Positions 43,309-51,589 of a stretch of DNA of 64,000 bases are shown in pieces. The notes beneath the pieces were generated by a model. It worked only from the letters and a program-made list of their open reading frames with translations, was not told the DNA's origin and ran no database searches. The position numbers and the translations under genes were made by a program. The stretch spans positions 1-64,000 of the forward strand of contig JAAWUC010000001.1 in the NCBI GenBank assembly GCA_022804995.1. Direction: 5' to 3'. The DNA comes from Oscillospiraceae bacterium. GTDB taxonomy: Bacteria; Bacillota; Clostridia; Oscillospirales; Oscillospiraceae. The first letter of the stretch is position 1, and each line of letters opens with the position of its first letter.

Positions 43309-45291
43309 TTAAACCGCCGTGCCGTTGATGAGCTTATCCAGCATGGAGTCCAGGGTGGTCAGCAGGCGGCAGGCGGCGGAATAGGACTTGGAGAACTGAA
43401 TCATGCCGGTCGCCTCCTCGTTGAGATCCACGCCGGAGATGCTCTGCCGGCTGTTCTCCAGATCCAGCGCCTCGGTGCTGTAGCCGATATATTTCGCGTT
43501 GCTGACCTGGCCGTCCGTGGCCAGGGTGCCTCCGATGTTGTCGAAGAACTCCCGGAAGGTGCCTTGGAAAAATGCCTTGTCACTCTTGGCGTCCCCCTGA
43601 ACGTCCTTGGGCATATACGTCATCTTCTTGTCGTAGAGGGTAATAAAGTGGTTGATATTTTCGTTGGCAGTGCTGTTCCCCTCCCCCTTCGGCAGCTTGC
43701 TCCGGAGCATCCGGGTGGTGGTATTCTGCCAGCCGGCGGAGACGGAGATGTTCTTGGCGGTGATGCCGGTGGGGTCGTTGCTGTCGCCGCTGTTGCTGAA
43801 CAGAACGCCGCCGTTGTAGTAGTCGTACTCCTCCTCCAGGACGCCCTGCTGCTTGAGCGCGTCCAGCAGCTCCACGCATTCGCCCTTCTCCCAGCCAACC
43901 AGATCGTCCTTGTTGATCGTCCTTGTCACGCCATCAACCACAAAGTCAATGACCTTCCCGTCGGCATCCACAAAGTCTCCGTCCTTATTTGTGCGGTAGA
44001 CCACCGCCGGATCCATCTGGTTTGCCTCGTTCATCACCGAGGCGAACTTCTGCGCCAAGCTGTCCAGTGCCCGGATGTAATAGGGGATGCCCCGCTTGCC
44101 GGAGGCTTTTGGGTCGTCGGCAATATCATCCTCGCTGGCGAACACGCCCTCCTCGGTCAGCATCTCCCGGATGGCCTGGATCGCGCCGGACAGGGTTGTG
44201 TCATCCAGATTCACAGGGTCCGTGATCTCCTTGTCTTGAGCATCCCGCATATACCGGCCATCCTCGTCCTTCAGGGGCTGGAGCTGCATGAGATATTTCT
44301 CGTCGTTGTAGGTGTCGGCCAGCTCCAGGTCTTGTGTCGGGTCGCCCTTTTCTGTTTTATACCAAACGTCATCCGTAGGTTGCTTTTGGTCGTCTAAATA
44401 CTTTTTACTTGCCGGATCGGTCGGGTCATAATCCGGATTCAAATTCTCCACCGGGTGCTGCAAAATCCCGATCTGGGTTCCAAACACGCCGTCCACCAGT
44501 TTGATGGGCTTGCCGTCCTCACCCTTGCTGTCGGCCAGGGTGATGGTCAGCTTCTCCACCTCGGTATACTGATCCAGCCGCTCCATGGAGTACTCCACGT
44601 TGATGTGCATCAGCCGGGAGAGTTCGTCGATAGCCACGTTCCGGTCGTCCCGCAGCTCCAGGGCGCTGTCGCCGTAGATGCTGTGCTCCCGGATCTGCTT
44701 GTTGAGATCCCGGATCTTGGTGAGCAGGCTGTTGGCCGTGTTCAGCTCGTCCTTGAGCTTCCCCTCCTGCTTCTGGATCAGGCCCTCCACGTCCTTGGCG
44801 GCGGTGTTGAGGAGCTGGCAGAGGATATCCGCCTCGGCGCGGACCAGCTCGTCATAGTTGTCAATGCCGGTCCGGGTGTCCAGGTCCTCAATGGACTGGA
44901 AGAGCTCATGGAGCTGGTTGGTGATGATGCCGAAGTCCTCGTCTCCCCGGGCCACCTCGTCAAAGGTAGCGCGCAGCTGATCCAGGCCGTTCTGCCACGC
45001 CTCCACCTGGCCCAGCTGGGAGTTCTTGTCCCGGTAGCGGATATCCAGGAAGGGGTCCCGCAGCTGCGTGGTGCGCTCGCAGAGCACGCCGTAGCCCACA
45101 TCCACCATGAAGCTGTTGGCATACTTGGCCTGGCCGGTGGCGTTGAGGCTCACCAGGTCCAGCCGCTGGCGGGTGTAGCCCTTGGTGTTGATATTGGCGA
45201 TGTTGTTTCCGGTGACGTTCAAAGAGCCCTGGGAGGCGTAAAGCGCCAGACGGGCGGTGGTAAAGGAACCAAAAGTGCCGATAACTGCCAT
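43309..45291 (-). CDS. flgK: Hook-filament junction protein FlgK
   Basis: 660 residues, long for the family because of an acidic insert (about 270-450). N-terminal LYASQGSLNVTGNNIANINTKGYTRQR and C-terminal SGVDLNEEATGMIQFSKSY identify it. First junction protein on the hook. Confidence 0.95.
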   Translation of the reverse strand: MAVIGTFGSFTTARLALYASQGSLNVTGNNIANINTKGYTRQRLDLVSLNATGQAKYANSFMVDVGYGVLCERTTQLRDPFLDIRYRDKNSQLGQVEAWQNGLDQLRATFDEVARGDEDFGIITNQLHELFQSIEDLDTRTGIDNYDELVRAEADILCQLLNTAAKDVEGLIQKQEGKLKDELNTANSLLTKIRDLNKQIREHSIYGDSALELRDDRNVAIDELSRLMHINVEYSMERLDQYTEVEKLTITLADSKGEDGKPIKLVDGVFGTQIGILQHPVENLNPDYDPTDPASKKYLDDQKQPTDDVWYKTEKGDPTQDLELADTYNDEKYLMQLQPLKDEDGRYMRDAQDKEITDPVNLDDTTLSGAIQAIREMLTEEGVFASEDDIADDPKASGKRGIPYYIRALDSLAQKFASVMNEANQMDPAVVYRTNKDGDFVDADGKVIDFVVDGVTRTINKDDLVGWEKGECVELLDALKQQGVLEEEYDYYNGGVLFSNSGDSNDPTGITAKNISVSAGWQNTTTRMLRSKLPKGEGNSTANENINHFITLYDKKMTYMPKDVQGDAKSDKAFFQGTFREFFDNIGGTLATDGQVSNAKYIGYSTEALDLENSRQSISGVDLNEEATGMIQFSKSYSAACRLLTTLDSMLDKLINGTAV

Positions 45292-45338
45292 ACGATATAT
45301 TCTCCTTCACAAATAAGCCTAACTGTCAACGTTCTGTC

Positions 45339-45788
45339 TCACGCCCGGAAATCGGTCTGCCGGCGCGTCTCCATCTCCTTGGGGGGATCCGCCTCCCGCT
45401 CGGCGCAGTAAAGCTCAATGGCCCGCAGGTTGACCTCCAGCGTATTGCGTGCCGCGCTGGAGGCCGCCTGGAACACCTCGTACTGCTGGCGCAGGGTGTC
45501 GGCAACCCGCCGCGTCTCCACCTCCAGGCCCTCCGGGCTGTGCTCCACCAGATCCCGCAGGGGCACCCCCCGCAGTCCCAGCTGCTCGATCATTTTATCC
45601 CGCTTCTGGTCGATTCCCCGCAGGGACAGGCTGAGCACCTGCTCCCGCTTCATGCACTCGTCCACGCCGGCCACATCGCCCCGGCTGGCGGCGCCGGCCT
45701 TCTGCCGCTCCACCTCCGCGAGCTGCTCGACGGTCTCCGTCAGCTGGCGCAGCAGCTTCAAATAATCCGTCCACTGCGTCTGGGCCAT
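45339..45788 (-). CDS. flgN: FlgK/FlgL chaperone FlgN
   Basis: 149 residues, all helical, with the Y.L..L...L..L...E..KA...GD pattern of FlgN. The ATG at 45788 overlaps the flgM stop (TGATG) and has GGAGG 7-10 nt upstream. Chaperone of FlgK and FlgL encoded just downstream. Confidence 0.88.
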   Translation of the reverse strand: MAQTQWTDYLKLLRQLTETVEQLAEVERQKAGAASRGDVAGVDECMKREQVLSLSLRGIDQKRDKMIEQLGLRGVPLRDLVEHSPEGLEVETRRVADTLRQQYEVFQAASSAARNTLEVNLRAIELYCAEREADPPKEMETRRQTDFRA

Positions 45789-46096
45789 CACGCGTCCTCC
45801 TCCATCAGCAGCATCCTTGCCGCCGTCTCCCGGGGATCAATGGGGTAGCTCCCGCTGCGCACCTGTCGGCGCAGCTCCTGGATCTTGCCGGTGGTGTTTG
45901 CCGTGCGCACCTGCTGGGAGAGGCGGGCCGCCAACTCCCGGAAGCTGCCGCTCTCCTCCTGGCCGGGGGCCTGGGAGAAGGTGTAGCAGTCGTAGCGGCC
46001 TCCGCGCCGTCCCGAGCGCTCCGCACCAGTCCGGCTCACCCGCCAGGCTGTATTCTGTTGGATGGGCGTAATGCCCTCTGTCCCTGTAATCAACAT
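45788..46096 (-). CDS. flgM: Anti-sigma-28 factor FlgM
   Basis: 102 residues. The C-terminal sigma-binding half has GKIQELRRQVRSGSYPID and TAARMLL. The start at 46096 has GGAGG 8 nt upstream; a start at 46111 is also possible. Held in the cell until the hook is complete, then exported, freeing FliA. Confidence 0.88.
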   Translation of the reverse strand: MLITGTEGITPIQQNTAWRVSRTGAERSGRRGGRYDCYTFSQAPGQEESGSFRELAARLSQQVRTANTTGKIQELRRQVRSGSYPIDPRETAARMLLMEEDA

Positions 46097-46176
46097 GGTT
46101 ATGGCCTCCATACTGCCGCTCCGGCGGGGCCGGGGCCGCGGCAAACCTATAAAATACCAAATCCTTTGTACTATTT

Positions 46177-46185
46177 CTATCGGAC
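46177..46185 (-). promoter_or_regulatory. Weak sigma-28 -10 box before flgM
   Basis: Minus strand GTCCGATAG resembles the sigma-28 -10 element GCCGATAA. At the ideal 15-nt spacing the -35 reads GTTA, a poor match. The late unit flgM-csrA would be an expected target. Tentative. Confidence 0.4.
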
Positions 46186-46307
46186 CGCAAAGCGAAAAAA
46201 TAACGAATGTGACAGATTTTTTTTGGCGGAGCCCCGCCGCGCCCAATATTCCCCAGCTGTCCCAGGATTTTCGGGGCGGCTCACCGGAAAGTTTTAAAAA
46301 TTTTGGA

Positions 46308-46336
46308 TTGCAAGGGGACCCGCTATCCGATATAAT
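46308..46336 (+). promoter_or_regulatory. Sigma-A promoter of the PilZ gene
   Basis: TTGCAA, 17 nt, perfect TATAAT, 58 nt before the ATG at 46394. Diverges from the flgM unit. Confidence 0.85.
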
Positions 46337-46393
46337 AGAGCAAGAGAACTCACACCCCTTCCGGGGACGACAGATATGATGGAGGATTTTGGG

Positions 46394-47041
46394 ATGGCTA
46401 TTTTGGAAAACTGTATGAAAGCGGAGATATTTGATATTGTGGACAACACCCTGCTGTGCACATCCTACGTGTCCCAGGGGCCCATGGAGAGCATTCTGCT
46501 GGAGGTCCCCCGGACCATCGACTGGAAGGAGCACGCCATCTGCCGGGTGGTCTTCTACGACCCCACGCTGGGGCGGCTGACCTGCCGGTGCAGCCTCTCC
46601 TCCCCTCTTATTCTGCCCGATCAGATGCTGTCCATCCGCTGTGAGATTGTCGAGAAGCTCAGCCAGGAGCAGCGGCGCAACGACGTGAAGGTGCCGGTGG
46701 GCGTCCGGGTCCTGCTGCGCATCCCCCACCGGCCCGGGGACGCCCCCGTCCCGCCGGAGGGCTGGCCGGCCACCGTTATTAACATCAGCGCCGGCGGCGT
46801 GTGCCTACGCACGGACTTCGCGCTGGAGGAGGGGCGCACCTGCTCCTTTGTTTTCCCCGAGGCCGGCGGCGACATCCCCCTGACGGCCAAGGTCCTCTGG
46901 AGCGCCGACGCCTCCACCCGGCCCTACCAGACGCTTTACGCCTACGGCTGTCAGTTTGTGGGACTGCCCTCCCGCTATGAGTCCCAGCTCCGGGGCTTCG
47001 TGTTCCGGGAGGAGCGGCGGCTGCGCAACAAGAAGGATTAA
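46394..47041 (+). CDS. PilZ-domain protein, YcgR/YpfB-like
   Basis: 215 residues; ATG at 46394 has GGAGG 8 nt upstream, which decides it over the ATG at 46376. N-terminal YcgR-type beta domain (about 8-90), then a PilZ domain with QRRNDVK (93-99) and NISAGG. The usual c-di-GMP motifs are QRRxxxR and NxSxxG; the last Arg is Lys99 here. In Bacillus the homologue brakes the motor by binding MotA. Monocistronic, with promoter and terminator. Confidence 0.88.
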   Translation: MAILENCMKAEIFDIVDNTLLCTSYVSQGPMESILLEVPRTIDWKEHAICRVVFYDPTLGRLTCRCSLSSPLILPDQMLSIRCEIVEKLSQEQRRNDVKVPVGVRVLLRIPHRPGDAPVPPEGWPATVINISAGGVCLRTDFALEEGRTCSFVFPEAGGDIPLTAKVLWSADASTRPYQTLYAYGCQFVGLPSRYESQLRGFVFREERRLRNKKD

Positions 47042-47045
47042 AAAG

Positions 47046-47085
47046 CCCGCCCCGAAGGCCGCAGACGGCCTCCGGGGCGGGTTTT
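47046..47085. terminator. Terminator between converging genes
   Basis: A 9-bp GC stem (47046-47054 with 47073-47081), extended inside by AGGCCG/CGGCCT, then TTTT on the plus strand and an A-rich flank (T-rich on minus). Serves the PilZ gene and probably the ADP-ribosylglycohydrolase-like gene. Confidence 0.8.
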
Positions 47086-47110
47086 CTCCATATAAAAAGC
47101 GGCGGGGCCC

Positions 47111-48040
47111 TCAGGACCACACCCGCGCGATCAGCTCCTCCACACAGGCCCGCCCCCGGAGGGTCTCCATCCAGCGCCGCGGGATGCCCCCCGCGCCGAA
47201 GCGGACGCCGGCCAATCCCCCGGCCACGCAGGCGGTGGTGTCCGTGTCGTCCCCCAGCGCCACCGCGCCCCGCACCGCCTCCTCATAGCTCCCCGCCCGC
47301 TCCAGCAGCATGAACGCCCCCCGCAGGGTGTCCACCACGTAGCCCGAGCCTTTCCCCTCCCAGGGGGTGTCCGGGCGGATGCTCCACTCCAGCTCCTGGG
47401 CATACTCCGGCATATCCCGGTAGATCCCCCGCAGCTTCTCCACCGCCGCCGCCACCGCCGCGCCGGGCTCCAGCTCCGCCAGCAGGCCCCGGGCTGTCAG
47501 GCAGTACAGGGCGCAGCAGACCTGGTTACAGACGTGGCCGTGGGTGACGAGGCACTGCTGATGGGCATCCTGGACCAGCTCCCGGTCCGTCCCGCTGTGC
47601 CACAGGGCCAGAGGCAGCACCCGCATGAGGGCGCCGTTGCCCTTCCCCTCCGGGTGGATGGCGCCGCACAGCTCCGGCGGCATCCCCCGCCGGTAGGCCC
47701 GCAGGGCGTTGCCGGTCTGAATCCCCACGTCGAACACCGCACCGTCCACCGCCCACACGCCCTCCTCATACCAGGCGGACAGGCGGCGGGCGAAGTCCTC
47801 CAGACACAGCTCCCCGCAGGCGTCCAGGCTGTCCAGCAGGCACAGGGCCTGGGCCCCGTCGTCGGACCAGGTCCCGGCGGGCACCCCCGGGTGGGCCCGC
47901 GGAAACCCCTCAGGCGGAACCATCTCAATCTCCTCCGGCGGCGGGATCTCCCCCGCGCTGTGAAACTCGTAGGGGACCCCCAGGGCATCCCCCGCCAGCA
48001 GGCCGTAGAGGCCTCCGATCAACCGCTCTCGCTTATCCAT
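47111..48040 (-). CDS. ADP-ribosylglycohydrolase-family protein
   Basis: 309 residues from MDKRERLIGGLYG (48040; GGAGG 6 nt upstream). Family motifs GDALGVPYEF, WSDDGAQ (usually TDDT) and ALGDDTDTTACVAGGLAG supply the two-metal site. Members remove ADP-ribose from proteins or small molecules (DraG, ARH). Cytoplasmic. The Ser for Thr in the first metal motif is unusual but not disabling. No ADP-ribosyltransferase gene is nearby, so the target is unknown. Confidence 0.88.
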   Translation of the reverse strand: MDKRERLIGGLYGLLAGDALGVPYEFHSAGEIPPPEEIEMVPPEGFPRAHPGVPAGTWSDDGAQALCLLDSLDACGELCLEDFARRLSAWYEEGVWAVDGAVFDVGIQTGNALRAYRRGMPPELCGAIHPEGKGNGALMRVLPLALWHSGTDRELVQDAHQQCLVTHGHVCNQVCCALYCLTARGLLAELEPGAAVAAAVEKLRGIYRDMPEYAQELEWSIRPDTPWEGKGSGYVVDTLRGAFMLLERAGSYEEAVRGAVALGDDTDTTACVAGGLAGVRFGAGGIPRRWMETLRGRACVEELIARVWS

Positions 48041-48092
48041 GGTGCTCCTCCAGGGCCGTCCCCCTCCGCCTGCCTCTGTCTTCTTCCCTGTT

Positions 48093-48121
48093 ACCTTATC
48101 ACAAATCCCCCGCCGGTGCAA
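48093..48121 (-). promoter_or_regulatory. Possible promoter of the ADP-ribosylglycohydrolase-like gene
   Basis: Minus strand TTGCAC, 17 nt, TAAGGT. The -10 is weak; ideal spacing. Confidence 0.45.
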
Positions 48122-48162
48122 GAAAAATTTTCCAATTTCGCAAAAGTTTCGCGCATAATGCC

Positions 48163-48193
48163 GCAATCCGGGGACAAAATGCCCCCGGATTGC
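48163..48193 (-). terminator. Hairpin after the DUF3786 gene
   Basis: An 11-bp perfect stem (48163-48173 with 48183-48193) 13 nt past the stop. No T tract follows on the minus strand, so a weak terminator at best. Confidence 0.45.
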
Positions 48194-48205
48194 CGGCCGG
48201 GCCCC

Positions 48206-48832
48206 TCAGGAGAGAGAGGCCCCGATTTGCTTCATTCGGTTGAGCACAATGTCCCCGATGTTGGCCAGGTCCTCAGCGGTGAAGGCGTGGCGGAAGTTGT
48301 CGGAGAACAGGATCTGCGCGTTGGGGGGGAACTCGTCGTCCCCCACCCACAACAGAAGCTGGATGTTCAGCCCCGGCATCAGCGCCACCTCCCACCCCGC
48401 GTCGCTGCGGGAGAGCTTTTTGGCCGGCATACGCTCCATCACCCGCCCCAGCAGCTCCGGCCTGCTGCCGTAGGAGAAGGCGAAGCGCTTGATGCACCGG
48501 CCCGTGAACTGCTGGAGATAGACCTCTCCCCAGGGGAACTCCCGGTAGGTCAGGTACTGCCCGCCGGGCAGGCTGTACCGCCCGTCCAGCAGATACCGCA
48601 AAAAGAGGATCCGCTCCGGGTTGGTCAGGGGCGAGGGCCCCACAATGGTGAAATCCGGATGGGAGACGGAGAAGTCCTCCCCCAGCAGAGTGATGGTCAC
48701 AGCCCGCTTCTCCCCGTCCCAGGGCAGGGCGCATCGGGCCGCCATCTCTACCGGATCGCCCTCCCGGAATTTGGACAGATAGAACTCCAGAGGGAGCTCC
48801 TCCTTGTTATTTTTACCGTAAAAGGATTCCAT
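48206..48832 (-). CDS. DUF3786 protein
   Basis: 208 residues from MESFYGKNN (48832; AAGGAGG 6 nt upstream). Matches DUF3786 (FSVSHPDFTIVG, YLTYREFPWGEVY, LWVGDDEFPPNAQILFSDN, with the C-terminal ..HAFTAEDLANIGDI). The domain occurs in strict anaerobes, sometimes fused to Fe-S modules; no cysteine cluster is present here. Cytoplasmic, function unknown. It has its own promoter. Confidence 0.82.
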   Translation of the reverse strand: MESFYGKNNKEELPLEFYLSKFREGDPVEMAARCALPWDGEKRAVTITLLGEDFSVSHPDFTIVGPSPLTNPERILFLRYLLDGRYSLPGGQYLTYREFPWGEVYLQQFTGRCIKRFAFSYGSRPELLGRVMERMPAKKLSRSDAGWEVALMPGLNIQLLLWVGDDEFPPNAQILFSDNFRHAFTAEDLANIGDIVLNRMKQIGASLS

Positions 48833-48863
48833 ACAAAGCCTCCTTGTCCGCTTTTCGCCCCCC

Positions 48864-48892
48864 ATCTTACCACGGGCGGCGCGCCCCGTCAA
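48864..48892 (-). promoter_or_regulatory. Sigma-A promoter of the DUF3786 gene
   Basis: Minus strand TTGACG, 17 nt, TAAGAT, about 30 nt before the start. Confidence 0.7.
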
Positions 48893-48982
48893 GTCCGCGC
48901 ACCGACCGGCGGATTTCCCGCACCTTCGCGCCGCCGGTGGGGTATGATAGAAAGAATCCCCCAAAAAGAGAGGAGGTATCCC

Positions 48983-49057
48983 TTGGAACCGATTTACCCC
49001 CACGGGGACGTGGACGATATGATCTATCAGGAGGAGTGGACCGCCAGCGGGCGCTGA
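48983..49057 (+). CDS. Possible 24-residue protein
   Basis: TTG start with GAGAGGAGG 5-6 nt upstream (near-perfect ribosome site), acidic product beginning MEPIYPHGDVDD and ending TASGR. TATGAT (48943-48948) could be a -10 box, but no -35 is seen. A strong hairpin follows the stop at 49075-49099. The layout of site, ORF and terminator argues for a real small gene; no family is recognised. Confidence 0.5.
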   Translation: MEPIYPHGDVDDMIYQEEWTASGR

Positions 49058-49074
49058 CAGCCTCCAGGCACAAA

Positions 49075-49099
49075 GGAGCGCCCCCGCGGGGGGCGCTCC
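49075..49099. terminator. Bidirectional terminator
   Basis: An 11-bp perfect stem (49075-49085 with 49089-49099), 3-nt loop. On the minus strand it is followed by TTTGTG and ends the peptidase gene; on the plus strand it ends the small ORF. Confidence 0.75.
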
Positions 49100-49112
49100 T
49101 CGTCTCTGATGG

Positions 49113-50663
49113 TTAAGGCAGATAGTCCGCAGGGTTCTGCCGATCGCCGTTAAGGCGGACCTCGAAGTGGCAGTGGTTGCCGGTGGACCGGCCGGTGGAG
49201 CCCATCTCCGCGATGTGCTGCCCCTTAAAGACCTTGTCGCCCACGCTCACCAGCAGGCTGCTGTTGTGGCCGTAGTAGGTGACGTAGCCGTTGAGGTGGT
49301 CGATCTGAACCAGGTAGCCGTAGCCGCTCATCCAGCCGGCGTAGATGACCTCGCCGCCGTCCGCCGCCACGATGTCCGTCCCCGCCTTGTTGGCGATGTC
49401 CAGACCGCCGTGGAAGGAGCTGCCGCCGAAGATGTTCCGGTAGCCGTATTTGGAGGTGATGTTGCCGCTTGTGGGCCAGCGGAAGGAGCCGGTGGGCGCC
49501 CAGTCGGGCCGCTCCAGAGTACCCCGGGCCTGAACCTCGGTGACGGGCTCGGTCAGTATGGTCTGGGACTCCACAATCCGCTCGATCTCCTCGGTGCCCT
49601 GGTAGGTGACCCGGGCCACGGTGTCGGCGGTGCCGTACTGTCCCTTGGTGATGGTCCGGGTGTCGCCCTCCCACATGGTGTTGTCGTCCACGTACTCAAT
49701 CTCATAGGGGATATCCGCCACGTAGTACTCCATCTGGGTGGCGATCACCGTCAGATAGGGCACCGCGTTGCTGATGGTCAGCACGTCGCCGATGCTCAGC
49801 CTGTCGATGTCATAGCCGGGGTTCAGGGCCAGCAGCTCCGCGCTGGTCATATTGTGGTCCTGGGCGATGACGGACCAGACATCCCCCTTCTCCACGGTGT
49901 AGGTGACCTCGCCCTCCTTGGTGTCGTTGATGCGCAGGGCCACGTCCGCCAGATTGGTGAAATCCTCCACCGGCAGATCGCACTCCCGGACCTCCACGCC
50001 CTCCACGAACTCCACGGACACGGTGTTTTCATTGCGGTAGTCCGCCGCCACCTGGTCCAGCAGGCCCTCCAGGGCCCCCTTGGTCTGGGTGGCGCCGACG
50101 AACTCGCCGTTGACATATAGCGCGTAGCCGTGCTCCACCACATGGATACTGTTGCTCAGGGCCTCCTCGATGACCGACTCGTCCACCAGGGCGCTCCTGG
50201 CGGTGAGGCCGGTGGAGTAGGAGTAGGAGACAACGCTGTCCTCAATGGTGTAGTCATAGCCCAGCACGGCGGAGAGGTTCTCCTCCACGCTGGCCCGGGC
50301 GGCCTGGGCCTCCGCCTCGGAGGCCACCGCCCCCAGCTCCACCCCGTCGATGGAGACGGTGGTGGCGGTGGTGTAGAGCAGGTTGAAAACTGCGATGACC
50401 GCCACCGCCGTACCGGCGGAAAGGTAGACAAGGGGGTGGATCCGCCGCTTCTCCGACGCCTGCCGCAGGCGCAGGATCAGGTTGGCGAAAGCGGCCCGCC
50501 ACTCCCGCAGGCGGTTTTTCGCCTTCTGCCGCGCCAGGGGCAGGGAGCCCCTGACCAGCAGCTGGAGCTGGCGGTAAAAGCTGTTGGACTCCGGGAACCG
50601 CTGCCGGTCCTGAAACCGCAAAACCTTTCGGTGTTTCATCTCATGTGGAGCATTTGAAGCCAT
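49113..50663 (-). CDS. Membrane-anchored LysM/G5/M23 peptidoglycan peptidase
   Basis: 516 residues from MASNAPHEMKHRKV (50663; GGAGG 5 nt upstream). A basic cytoplasmic N-terminus, one membrane helix (about 80-100), a mixed region, LysM (about 250-300, VTYTVEKGDVWSVIAQ), G5 (about 310-385) and M23 at the C-terminus (about 400-516) with zinc ligands in SFHGGLDIA and GNHCHFEVR. Expected to be outside the cell, cutting peptide cross-links (LytM/SpoIIQ-like). Own promoter and terminator. Confidence 0.92.
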   Translation of the reverse strand: MASNAPHEMKHRKVLRFQDRQRFPESNSFYRQLQLLVRGSLPLARQKAKNRLREWRAAFANLILRLRQASEKRRIHPLVYLSAGTAVAVIAVFNLLYTTATTVSIDGVELGAVASEAEAQAARASVEENLSAVLGYDYTIEDSVVSYSYSTGLTARSALVDESVIEEALSNSIHVVEHGYALYVNGEFVGATQTKGALEGLLDQVAADYRNENTVSVEFVEGVEVRECDLPVEDFTNLADVALRINDTKEGEVTYTVEKGDVWSVIAQDHNMTSAELLALNPGYDIDRLSIGDVLTISNAVPYLTVIATQMEYYVADIPYEIEYVDDNTMWEGDTRTITKGQYGTADTVARVTYQGTEEIERIVESQTILTEPVTEVQARGTLERPDWAPTGSFRWPTSGNITSKYGYRNIFGGSSFHGGLDIANKAGTDIVAADGGEVIYAGWMSGYGYLVQIDHLNGYVTYYGHNSSLLVSVGDKVFKGQHIAEMGSTGRSTGNHCHFEVRLNGDRQNPADYLP

Positions 50664-50718
50664 GTGCGCCTCCAAAAATTACAATCCGCTCAAAAGGGTT
50701 ACAAATAGTTACAGACGC

Positions 50719-50747
50719 ATTTTACCGCATTTTCCCCTGTTCGTCAA
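50719..50747 (-). promoter_or_regulatory. Sigma-A promoter of the M23 peptidase gene
   Basis: Minus strand TTGACG, 17 nt, TAAAAT, 56 nt before the start. Confidence 0.75.
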
Positions 50748-50789
50748 GCCCCTATTCAAAATCCACCCCTGATATTTGATGTCAGGGAC

Positions 50790-50827
50790 GAAAAAAGACT
50801 GGGCCGGGAGAAGCTCCCGGCCCGGTC
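50790..50827 (-). terminator. Terminator after exonuclease III gene
   Basis: A 14-bp stem with one G-T pair (50797-50810 with 50814-50827) followed on the minus strand by TCTTTTTTCG. Confidence 0.9.
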
Positions 50828-51589
50828 TTATACCGCAAGCTCCAGCAGCACCGGGCAGTGGTCGCTGCCCATGACCTGGGAGAGAATCTCCGCCTTTTTC
50901 ACCCGCTCCGCCAATCTCCGGGATACGATGAAGTAATCAATCCGCCATCCGGCGTTGTTCTCCCGGGCGTGGAACCGGTAGCTCCACCAGCTGTAGGCCC
51001 CGGCCTCCTCCGGGTGCAGCAGCCGGAAGGTGTCCGTGAACCCGCTCTCCAGCAGCGCGGTCATCTTCCCCCGCTCCTGGTCGGAGAACCCGGCGTTCCC
51101 CCGGTTGGGGCCCGGATTCTTCAGATCGATCTCCTGGTGGGCCACGTTCAGATCCCCGCACAGCACCACCGGCTTCTCCCTGTCCAGCGCCTGGAGATAC
51201 GCCCGGAAATCGTCCTCCCAGGCCATCCGGTAGTCAATGCGCTTGAGCCCGTCCTGGGCGTTGGGGGTATAACAGCACACCAGATAGAACCCGGGATATT
51301 CCGCCGTGATGACCCGCCCTTCGTGGCGGTGGATGTCCTCTCCGAAGCCGTATGCCACAGAAAGCGGCTCCGCCTTCGAGAATACCGCCGTACCGGAGTA
51401 GCCCTTCTTCTCGGCGTAGTTCCAGTAGGTCCGGTACCCCGGCAGCTCCTCCGCCAGATCTACCTGCCCCGCCTGGAGCTTCGTCTCCTGGAGGCAGAGC
51501 ACATCCGCCTCCGCCTCCCGGCAGAAATCCAGAAACCCTTTTTTCATACAGGCCCGCAGGCCGTTCACATTCCAGGAAATCAGCCTCAC
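50828..51589 (-). CDS. exoA: Exodeoxyribonuclease III
   Basis: 253 residues. Catalytic motifs NVNGLRA, LQETK, GDLNVAHQEIDL, WRIDYF and GSDHCPV are complete. AP endonuclease and 3'-5' exonuclease of base-excision repair, cytoplasmic. Overlaps the preceding membrane-protein gene by 4 nt (ATGA). Confidence 0.96.
   Translation of the reverse strand: MRLISWNVNGLRACMKKGFLDFCREAEADVLCLQETKLQAGQVDLAEELPGYRTYWNYAEKKGYSGTAVFSKAEPLSVAYGFGEDIHRHEGRVITAEYPGFYLVCCYTPNAQDGLKRIDYRMAWEDDFRAYLQALDREKPVVLCGDLNVAHQEIDLKNPGPNRGNAGFSDQERGKMTALLESGFTDTFRLLHPEEAGAYSWWSYRFHARENNAGWRIDYFIVSRRLAERVKKAEILSQVMGSDHCPVLLELAV

Noticed and set aside
46097-46393. Riboswitch or structured RNA in the flgM/PilZ gap
   Set aside because: Only short stems and two promoter-like sites were seen; no conserved riboswitch core was recognised.
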